The notes under the pieces are model-generated. The model searched no databases, had not been told where the DNA came from, and saw only the letters and a list, made by a program, of their open reading frames with translations. This document shows, piece by piece, positions 1 to 4,752 of a stretch of DNA of 6,772 bases (the stretch's first letter is position 1; every line of letters begins with the position of its first letter). Position numbers and translations under genes: made by a program. The DNA lies in NCBI GenBank assembly GCA_038222915.1, contig JBBRHH010000347.1, forward strand, positions 1-6,772. Reading direction: 5' to 3'. This DNA is from JBBRHH01 sp038222915 (GTDB lineage Bacteria; Planctomycetota; Phycisphaerae; Tepidisphaerales; Tepidisphaeraceae).

Positions 1-598
1 ACTCGAACATGCGCGACAACTGGAGCGGTTTGCGGACGCGCCGGGTGGTTGGGGCGGCAGCGATTTGGGTGGCCGGCTGAGTGGTGGCGGTGGCGACTTC
101 GGGCGTTGATTCGGGTTCATCTTCCCAATCCTCTTCCTCAACTGGAAGTGGCTGGGTTGTGGCGCCGGTGGGGTGGCGGCGGAGGCCGATGATGCCGTCG
201 GCGGTTTGGATGAGGTGGAAGCTGGGGCCAGTCAGGGTCACGCTGCGGATGAGGAGCGGGCGGTTTTTGAATGGGAGGCGGGCGAGGGAGAGATTGATCT
301 TGTCGAGTTTTAAGAGGTCGAACGGTTGGCCGGCGGGATCTTTGGAGATGAGGTGGATGTTGTGGGCGGTGACGCCGTAGGGGAAGCTATAGGTGACCCG
401 GCCGATTTTTACGGTGGCATCGAGCTGGGAGGCGATCATGCGCTCAATGCGGCGGCGGATCATCGGGGCGAAACATTGGGGAAGGACCTGCCATACGATG
501 ATGACAAGGAGCAGGGCGATGATGCTGCGCCGGAACCAGCGACGCCGGTAGAGGGGAGGGCGCACAGTTGGGGACGGGGTTTTCAGCAACTCTGTCAT
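1..598 (-). CDS. AsmA-like membrane-anchored envelope protein, N-terminal part (3' end outside window)
   Basis: This frame opens at an ATG (complement of 596-598) and stays open for 199 codons to the left edge, so only the N-terminus is visible. Residues 1-24 are basic (RRRWFRRS). Residues 25-44 form one hydrophobic membrane segment (SIIALLLVIIVWQVLPQCFA). The following stretch, about 47-85, reads as helix, then beta strand, then Gly turn (RIERMIASQLDATVKIGRV, then FPYGVTAHNIHL). That matches the start of AsmA/TamB/DUF748-type proteins: an inner-membrane anchor followed by a long periplasmic beta-rich domain, a family linked to lipid transport and outer-membrane upkeep. Residues 150-190 are a low-complexity acidic then Thr/Ala/Pro linker (EEEDWEDEPE). 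No Shine-Dalgarno site precedes the ATG, but a TATGAT box ends 9 bases before it. The gene is divergent from the AAA+ ATPase gene. Family assignment is inferred from N-terminal architecture only; a generic translocation/assembly protein is the alternative. Confidence 0.72.
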   Translation of the reverse strand, partial: MTELLKTPSPTVRPPLYRRRWFRRSIIALLLVIIVWQVLPQCFAPMIRRRIERMIASQLDATVKIGRVTYSFPYGVTAHNIHLISKDPAGQPFDLLKLDKINLSLARLPFKNRPLLIRSVTLTGPSFHLIQTADGIIGLRRHPTGATTQPLPVEEEDWEDEPESTPEVATATTQPATQIAAAPTTRRVRKPLQLSRMFE

Positions 599-607
599 TC
601 CGAATCG

Positions 608-613
608 ATCATA
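608..613 (-). promoter_or_regulatory. Possible -10 box for the AsmA-like gene (near-leaderless start)
   Basis: On the minus strand the hexamer is TATGAT (5 of 6 to TATAAT), and it ends 9 bases before the ATG of the AsmA-like gene. A start site 6-8 bases downstream of it would give an mRNA with almost no leader, which fits the missing Shine-Dalgarno site. No convincing -35 element is seen 16-18 bases upstream, so this rests on one hexamer and its position. Confidence 0.3.
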
Positions 614-734
614 CCTTCTGCGCCGGCGAATGAGCGACGACCGGCTTTAGACACTTCCTGGGAGGTGAAAGTGAGTTGTAATCCAACTGTTTCTTATTCA
701 GTGAAATACCTCGCCCGGCGGCGCGTTTGCGTCC

Positions 735-740
735 TATTAT
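735..740 (+). promoter_or_regulatory. Possible -10 box for the AAA+ ATPase gene (near-leaderless start)
   Basis: TATTAT (5 of 6 to TATAAT) ends 7 bases before the ATG at 748, so transcription would begin at or next to the start codon. No Shine-Dalgarno sequence exists before this ATG, which fits a leaderless message. The -35 region (around 712-717, CGCCCG) does not match the consensus. The mirror-image arrangement on the divergent gene strengthens the case slightly. Confidence 0.3.
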
Positions 741-747
741 CTCCCAC

Positions 748-2181
748 ATGAAACACCCCGAGCCCACCACTGTTGGCCAGCTTAAGAGCACGACTTACAA
801 GCCGATGAGCGTCAAAGATGAGATGCGCAAGAATCTGATCGCCAAATTGCGGTCGGGGGAGGAGCTGTTTCCAGGAATTATCGGTTATCGCGACAGCGTT
901 ATTCCGCAGATTGTGAACGGGATCCTGTCGAAGCACGATCTTTTGTTTCTGGGCTTGCGCGGGCAGGCGAAGACCCGTATTCTCCGAATGCTGCCGGATT
1001 TGATGGATGAGTGGATTCCGGTTCTGACGGACGTGGATATCAATGACGATCCGATTGCGCCGATGACCAAGACCGGGCAGCGGCTGATCAGCGAGCAGGG
1101 GGACGGCGCCCGGATTGAATGGGTGCATCGCTCGGACCGGTATCACGAAAAGCTGGCGACGCCGGATGTGACGATCGCCGATCTGATTGGCGAGGTGGAT
1201 TTGGTGAAGCACGCGGAAGGGCGGTATCTGTCGGATGAATCGACGATGCATTATGGGCTGATTCCGCGATCGAACCGGGGGCTTTTTGCGATTAACGAGC
1301 TTCCTGATCTTGCGCCGCGAATTCAGGTGGGGTTGTTCAATGTGCTGGAGGAGCGGGATGTACAGATTCGCGGATATCCCATCCGGCTGAACCTGGATGT
1401 GTGCCTGGTGTTCAGTGCCAATCCGGAGGATTACACGAATCGCGGGCGGATTGTAACGCCGCTGAAGGATCGCATCGGGTCGGTGATTCGCACGCACTAT
1501 CCGGAAACGGTGAGCGAGGGGATTGAGATCGCGCAACAGAACGCGTGGATGACGCGCGACGCGGGCGTAAGCACGAGCGGCGTGGACGTGCAGATGCTGC
1601 CGTTCATGGGTGAGATCGTGGAGGAAGTGGTGCGGCTGGCGCGGGCGTCGCCGCATGTGAGTCAGTCATCGGGCGTGAGCGTTCGAACCAGCATCGCGAA
1701 TCTGGAGACGGTGATTTCGAACGCGGAGCGGCGGGCGCTGCAGACGGGCGAGAAGCGGATTTCGCCGCGCATCTGCGATCTGACTTATCTGGTGGCGAGC
1801 TGCCGTGGGAAGATCGAGATGACGCTTGCGGAGGAGGAAGGGGCGGAGGATAAGTTGATCAAGTCGCTGACGGGCGAGGCGGTGAAGACGGTGTTTGGGC
1901 GGCACGCGAATCCGGACGACTATGAAGGGATCGTCGAGCAGTTCAAGGGAAACCTGACGTTTCCTGCGGGTGATGATCTGACGGCGGAAGAGTTTGTGGA
2001 CAATATGAAGGCGATCAAGGGGCTGGTGCAAGGCGCGGCGCGGCTGGCGAAGCAGCTTGATCTTGATGTGAATGATGCGGGGACGATTGCTTCGCTTGGG
2101 GAGTTTGTGCTGGAGGGGATGTATGTGAACAACCGGTTGAGCAAGTACAACGCGAAGGGGAAGACGTTCTTCCGGCGTTAA
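748..2181 (+). CDS. MoxR/magnesium-chelatase-like AAA+ ATPase with NE-type Walker B
   Basis: A 477-residue AAA+ ATPase. Visible motifs, counted from the ATG at 748: Walker A GLRGQAKT (69-76), a Walker B-like strand GLFAINELPDL (178-188) with Asn183-Glu184 where most AAA+ proteins have Asp-Glu, sensor-1 region FSANPEDYTNRG (222-233), arginine finger in LKDRIGS (Arg242), and sensor-2 region SSGVSVR (Arg313). The stretch RYHEKLATPDVTIADLIGEVD (131-151) and NVLEERDVQIRG (198-209) are typical of the BchI/ChlI-MoxR side of the superfamily. These ATPases usually act as hexameric chaperone-like motors on a von Willebrand factor A partner. No such partner is next door: the upstream gene is divergent and the downstream one convergent. 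Translation could open at TTG 727, but the ATG at 748 gives the usual short N-terminus (VGQLKSTTYKP...VKDEMRKNL) and is preferred. Family is clear; the cellular client is unknown. Confidence 0.93.
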   Translation: MKHPEPTTVGQLKSTTYKPMSVKDEMRKNLIAKLRSGEELFPGIIGYRDSVIPQIVNGILSKHDLLFLGLRGQAKTRILRMLPDLMDEWIPVLTDVDINDDPIAPMTKTGQRLISEQGDGARIEWVHRSDRYHEKLATPDVTIADLIGEVDLVKHAEGRYLSDESTMHYGLIPRSNRGLFAINELPDLAPRIQVGLFNVLEERDVQIRGYPIRLNLDVCLVFSANPEDYTNRGRIVTPLKDRIGSVIRTHYPETVSEGIEIAQQNAWMTRDAGVSTSGVDVQMLPFMGEIVEEVVRLARASPHVSQSSGVSVRTSIANLETVISNAERRALQTGEKRISPRICDLTYLVASCRGKIEMTLAEEEGAEDKLIKSLTGEAVKTVFGRHANPDDYEGIVEQFKGNLTFPAGDDLTAEEFVDNMKAIKGLVQGAARLAKQLDLDVNDAGTIASLGEFVLEGMYVNNRLSKYNAKGKTFFRR

Positions 2182-3278
2182 TTTGCACCGGCTTTTTCGA
2201 GACGCGCTAATTCTTCACGAGCGGTTTGGATTTCGCGTTCTCCGCGCAGGCGGGTGAGGGCTGCGCTAAGGCATTCTCGTGCTCGCATGTCGCGGCGGAC
2301 GTAGCGGGCGTAGATGAGGCCGAGGATGAGTTGGACTTGTTCGACCTGTTCGTAGTGGCCGTAGTGGCGGAGGAATTGTTCGTAGGCGTCGGCAGCCTGG
2401 GTGAAGAGGTGATCGCTAAATAACTCGTTGGCGACGTCGAGCTGGGCCTGTTGCGGGAGGACCTGGGCGGCGTCGATTTTTCTGAGCGCGATGAAGAGGG
2501 TGGTGGCGTGGGGGATGTTTCTGCCGGCACAGGCGCGTTCGATCTGTTCGCGGAGCTCGCGGATTCGTTTGGGGTCGGGGGCGGGTTCTTCTGAGCGGCC
2601 GGGGTGCTGGGCGAAGGGATCGAAGCCTTCGCGGACGAGGGCCTGGTAGGTCCGGCGGCGATGCCAGCGATGGACTAGGCCGAGGAGGTCCCAGGGGTTT
2701 CGCGGGAGGAGGCCTATGGCGAGGAGGCCGACGTTGACCCAAAAGCCGAAGAGCATGCCGGCGATGTGTGCGCCGTAGGCGACATCGGTCCAGGGGGTGA
2801 GGCTCATGGCGAGATTAAAGATGAAGGCGACGACGATGACCCAGGTGCTGGGGAGCTCGTGGCCGCGGAGATTGAAGGTGGCGCGCGGGAAGAGGACGAT
2901 GTAGGCGCCCATGACCGCACCGACTGCGCCGCTTGCGCCGAGCATGCCCCAGGCACTTTGCATGGCGACGAAGGCGCAGGCGGCGAAGATGCCGCCGGCG
3001 AGATAGAAGGCGAAATAGCCGACGTGGCCGAGGCGAAGGTTTACGCCGTTGCCGAAGATGTAGAGGACAAGGAGGTTGCCGACCAGGTGGAGCCACTCGA
3101 GGTGGAGGAAGGCGTAGGTGATGAAGTTGAGGAGGTGGGGGTCGCGGGCGTTGAGCTTGTATTCGGCGGTGACCTGGGGGAGTGCGTGCTGGATGGCGAA
3201 CGCGACGACGTTGGCGAGGATTAAGAGCCAGTTCATCCACGGCCGGTTGCGCCACGATATGTCCGGACCAAGGCCCAT
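2178..3278 (-). CDS. Rhomboid family intramembrane serine protease with TPR-like C-terminal domain
   Basis: A 366-residue membrane protein. The N-terminal 190 residues hold about six hydrophobic helices and the full rhomboid signature: FLH (57-59) and HLVGN (His64, Asn68) in TM2, the catalytic serine in GASG (Ser116) in TM4, and the catalytic histidine in YGAHIAGMLFG (His171) in TM6. The expected role is cleavage of membrane-spanning substrates within the inner membrane. Residues 191-235 are a basic linker (HRWHRRR). Residues about 236-366 are soluble and helical with TPR-like spacing (ANELFSDHLFTQAADAYEQF, then GLIYARYVRRDMRARECL), suggesting a cytosolic protein-binding tail. The ATG at 3278 gives a normal rhomboid N-terminus (WRNRPWMNWLLILANVV); no Shine-Dalgarno site is seen. 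The stop overlaps the stop of the convergent ATPase gene. It lies 105 bases after the anti-sigma kinase gene, so co-transcription with it is possible. The substrate is unknown. Confidence 0.92.
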   Translation of the reverse strand: MGLGPDISWRNRPWMNWLLILANVVAFAIQHALPQVTAEYKLNARDPHLLNFITYAFLHLEWLHLVGNLLVLYIFGNGVNLRLGHVGYFAFYLAGGIFAACAFVAMQSAWGMLGASGAVGAVMGAYIVLFPRATFNLRGHELPSTWVIVVAFIFNLAMSLTPWTDVAYGAHIAGMLFGFWVNVGLLAIGLLPRNPWDLLGLVHRWHRRRTYQALVREGFDPFAQHPGRSEEPAPDPKRIRELREQIERACAGRNIPHATTLFIALRKIDAAQVLPQQAQLDVANELFSDHLFTQAADAYEQFLRHYGHYEQVEQVQLILGLIYARYVRRDMRARECLSAALTRLRGEREIQTAREELARLEKAGAN

Positions 3279-3383
3279 GGGAAGAAATCGGTCAGCCGTT
3301 GGAAGGCACGTGCGGAAGCAAAATCACACGTCAGAGTGTACGCCGCATTTGAGCTGTCGGAAGACCCACGGTCGGATTGTCGG

Positions 3384-3878
3384 CTAGCCCTTGTTGCGCT
3401 TGACCATTTTGACACGGCGGCCGCCGCGGCTCCATTCGACGGCGTTCATATATGATTCCATCAGCAGGATTCCGCGACCATGGAGGCGGCAGAGGTTTTC
3501 TTCGGCGGTGGGATCGGGGACGCGGCTTCGCTCGAAGCCGGGGCCTTCGTCTTCGATGACGATTTCGGCGCGGCGGGGGCCGATTTCGCAGTCGATGCGG
3601 ACGTTTTTACTGGGGTCGAGCTGGTTGCCGTGTTTGATGGCGTTGATGAGGGCTTCTTCGAGGGCGAGGCGGATGGCGAAGACGCTTTCCTCATTGAAGC
3701 CGTTGTTCAGTGCGGCTTCGAGAATTTGTTCCTGGACGCCGCGACCGGCGAGAAAATCGGATGGAATGGTGAAATGGAGCCCCTTGTCCGCGGTGCCATT
3801 GGGCCCATTCGACACGCTTCGCTTGCTCAGGGCTGGCCTTTTGTTCCGTCGAGAACTTTGGCCATTGGTTGGGCTCAT
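3384..3878 (-). CDS. RsbW/SpoIIAB-like serine kinase / anti-sigma factor (HATPase_c)
   Basis: 164 residues from the ATG at 3878. The GHKL ATPase motifs are complete: N-box LALEEALINAIKHGN (71-85, with Glu75 and Asn79 matching the catalytic Glu/Asn of SpoIIAB), G1 box DEGPGF (110-115) and G2 box HGRGILLM (133-140). Known members bind a sigma factor or other target and phosphorylate their STAS antagonist. The STAS gene lies directly upstream, which supports that pairing. Residues 1-35 are an unstructured basic linker not needed for the fold; part of it is encoded by a palindromic repeat. Start choice: AGGAGT lies 4 bases before this ATG, the best Shine-Dalgarno site in the window. A GTG at 3917 would add 13 residues (177 in total) and overlap the STAS stop as GTGA, a common coupling arrangement, but it lacks an upstream Shine-Dalgarno site. 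No transmembrane or sensor domain. The target sigma factor is not in the window. Confidence 0.9.
   Translation of the reverse strand: MSPTNGQSSRRNKRPALSKRSVSNGPNGTADKGLHFTIPSDFLAGRGVQEQILEAALNNGFNEESVFAIRLALEEALINAIKHGNQLDPSKNVRIDCEIGPRRAEIVIEDEGPGFERSRVPDPTAEENLCRLHGRGILLMESYMNAVEWSRGGRRVKMVKRNKG
3803..3833 (-). repeat. Dispersed palindromic (REP-like) repeat inside the anti-sigma kinase gene
   Basis: On the minus strand this 31-base stretch starts GCCCTGAGCAAGCGAAGC and ends TGTCGAATGGGC, bounded by GCCC/GGGC arms. It resembles, from memory, short repeats of the form CCCTGAGC...GAAG...GTCGAAGGG that are scattered through many environmental bacterial genomes. It lies in frame in the N-terminal linker and encodes residues 16-26 of the kinase (ALSKRSVSNGP). 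Only one copy is present in the window, so repeat status rests on resemblance and on its terminal inverted arms. Confidence 0.45.
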
Positions 3879-3882
3879 CGTT

Positions 3883-3888
3883 ACTCCT
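3883..3888 (-). promoter_or_regulatory. Shine-Dalgarno site that decides the kinase start
   Basis: AGGAGT on the minus strand, 4 bases before the ATG at 3878. It is the only strong ribosome-binding site in the window and favours this ATG over the upstream GTG at 3917. It lies in the 35-base gap after the STAS stop codon. Confidence 0.65.
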
Positions 3889-3913
3889 GCGGCGTGCCGG
3901 CGACCGTCATTCG

Positions 3914-4273
3914 TCACTCGAAGCTGCCCAGCGCCTCAGCACGGCTCGGCAGGATGCGGAACAGGCGGTTCAGCTTGGTGATCATGAAAACTTCCATGAT
4001 CTGCGGCTTGATGTTGGCCAAGCGAAGCTGTCCGTTTTGCTGCTTGATGCGGTTATTGACGTTGATCAGCATTCCAAGGGCGGCTGATGAAAGATGATCG
4101 ACATTGGCGAAGTCGAGCATGAGCCGGGGCTGGTCGCGGGTGGAGATCAGATCAGCCAGCGCCTGTCCGATGTCGTTGATGTTCATTTCGTCGAGAATTT
4201 TGTTCTCGGTGAATTCGACGACACTGACGTCTTTTTGCTGACTGATATTGAGACGCGCTGATGATTCGGACAT
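3914..4273 (-). CDS. STAS-domain anti-sigma factor antagonist (RsbV/SpoIIAA-like)
   Basis: 119 residues, the usual single-domain STAS length. The core reads VSVVEFTENKILDE (16-29), LMLDFANVDHLSSAALGMLI (51-70), and a C-terminal helix (QIMEVFMITKLNRLFRI). The phosphorylation site of the family (DSSG in SpoIIAA) corresponds to LSSA here, with Ser62/Ser63; Ser63 is the likelier acceptor by alignment, and Gly is replaced by Ala. Known homologues, when unphosphorylated, bind the kinase/anti-sigma factor and free its partner; phosphorylation by the kinase resets the switch. The gene for such a kinase follows 35 bases downstream on the same strand, so the two very probably form an operon with STAS first. 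A sigma70-type promoter lies about 94 bases upstream of the ATG. A GGGA run 9 bases before the ATG could be the ribosome-binding site, inside a small inverted repeat. No PP2C phosphatase gene is nearby. Confidence 0.92.
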   Translation of the reverse strand: MSESSARLNISQQKDVSVVEFTENKILDEMNINDIGQALADLISTRDQPRLMLDFANVDHLSSAALGMLINVNNRIKQQNGQLRLANIKPQIMEVFMITKLNRLFRILPSRAEALGSFE

Positions 4274-4275
4274 GG

Positions 4276-4287
4276 CGGGATTTCCCG
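4276..4287 (-). promoter_or_regulatory. Inverted repeat overlapping the STAS ribosome-binding region
   Basis: CGGGA and TCCCG arms, 5 bases each, separated by 2 bases, ending 2 bases before the STAS ATG. The upstream arm contains the GGGA that could pair with 16S rRNA. As RNA the 2-base loop is too tight for the full stem, so an operator-like protein site is also possible. Function is not established. Confidence 0.3.
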
Positions 4288-4300
4288 TCTAAATTCGACT

Positions 4301-4316
4301 GCCGCAATGGAGCGGC
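4301..4316 (-). promoter_or_regulatory. Small hairpin in the STAS leader
   Basis: GCCGC and GCGGC arms, 5 GC-rich base pairs with a 6-base loop, inside the predicted leader of about 87 bases between the promoter and the STAS ATG. It would form in the RNA. There is no T-run after it, so it is not a standard terminator; a role in stability or translation is only a guess. Confidence 0.3.
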
Positions 4317-4366
4317 CCGGCCGGCGCAAGAACACACTTTCACTCTTCCATTGCCCTACATTTGAG

Positions 4367-4395
4367 AAAGTAAGCCTGCCGCCGAATACTGTCAA
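4367..4395 (-). promoter_or_regulatory. Sigma70-type promoter of the STAS/anti-sigma kinase operon
   Basis: On the minus strand a perfect -35 TTGACA (4390-4395) is followed after exactly 17 bases by TACTTT (4367-4372; 4 of 6 to TATAAT). Transcription would start near 4360, giving a leader of about 87 bases before the STAS ATG. This is the best promoter match I see in the window. A housekeeping promoter would mean the switch proteins are made constitutively rather than under the sigma factor they control. Confidence 0.6.
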
Positions 4396-4446
4396 GGAGC
4401 GGGGTGAAACTGGGGATGGGTACAAATGGAAGATGCGTCTGCCGAA

Positions 4447-4464
4447 GGCTTAATCCCTTAAGCC
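4447..4464 (-). terminator. Hairpin, possible terminator after the protease gene/remnant
   Basis: A perfect 7-base-pair inverted repeat (GGCTTAA / TTAAGCC) with a 4-base loop, 42 bases after the stop of the remnant frame and just upstream of the STAS promoter. Only three of seven pairs are GC and no clear T-run follows on either strand, so Rho-independent termination is uncertain. Its place between two transcription units is the main argument for it. Confidence 0.3.
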
Positions 4465-4505
4465 AACAACAAACGCATCGACCACCGAGGCATTGAACCG
4501 CCCAG

Positions 4506-4751
4506 TTAAGCTGTGGTATCCACCACGCTTCCCGGCGGAAAGCTTTGCAGCGCCTTGCTGGTGTCGGGCTGGCCTCCCTGGGCCTCCTTGATGGCGGCGG
4601 CGAAATCCTGATGGAACTGGTGTGGGTCGACGCCAAAGGACTTGAGCGTCGCAAGAAATGCCTGCTGGGCGGAGTTGGCGTGGGTATCGGTTTTTCCTGT
4701 GGCGGCGGTTGCATCGGGAGCGGATACGCAAGAGTGCGGAATTGCGGAGCG
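4506..4751 (-). pseudogene. Start-less C-terminal gene remnant, family unknown
   Basis: Just after the protease gene, a different minus-strand frame encodes at least 69 protein-like residues (from about 4715) ending in TAA at 4506-4508. Two stretches look real: an amphipathic helical part (AFLATLKSFGVDPHQF, then QDFAAAIKEAQGGQP) and the closing FPPGSVVDTTA. The frame has no ATG, GTG or TTG between its upstream stop (inside the protease gene, near 4881) and a GTG pair 7-8 codons before the end. The N-terminal part therefore appears to have been deleted or moved to another frame. It is unlikely to be the end of the protease: it is in a different frame and the protease has its own stop at 4753-4755. 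The alternative reading frames here are Arg/Pro-rich shadows. I do not recognise the family. Confidence 0.5.
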
Positions 4752-4752
4752 A

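Noticed and set aside
81..751. Plus-strand open frames opposite the AsmA-like gene
   Set aside because: Low-complexity products. The minus strand gives a coherent membrane anchor and AsmA-like N-terminus over the same bases.
694..1656. Long minus-strand open frame (320 codons) opposite the ATPase gene
   Set aside because: Arg/His/Pro-rich translation with no recognisable motif, lying across an unmistakable AAA+ core on the other strand.
2171..2198. Possible terminator for the ATPase gene (CCGG...CCGG followed by TTTTT)
   Set aside because: The stem is only 4 base pairs with a 12-base loop, too weak to call.
2766..3224. Acidic plus-strand frame (152 codons, many GE/VE/DE repeats)
   Set aside because: Antisense to the rhomboid membrane helices; the acidic composition is simply the complement of hydrophobic codons.
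3335..3362. Possible separate promoter for the rhomboid gene (TTCCGA, 16 bases, TACACT)
   Set aside because: The -10 is fair but the -35 matches at only 3 of 6 bases, so it is not distinguishable from chance in a 105-base gap.
3355..3383. Repeated GTCGG words after the kinase stop
   Set aside because: Three 5-base direct copies with uneven spacing in GC-rich DNA; no hairpin and no regular array.
4340..4731. Two minus-strand frames of 93 and 124 codons in the gap between the protease and STAS genes
   Set aside because: Both are Arg/Pro/Ser-rich and overlap the more protein-like start-less frame. One also runs through the STAS promoter.
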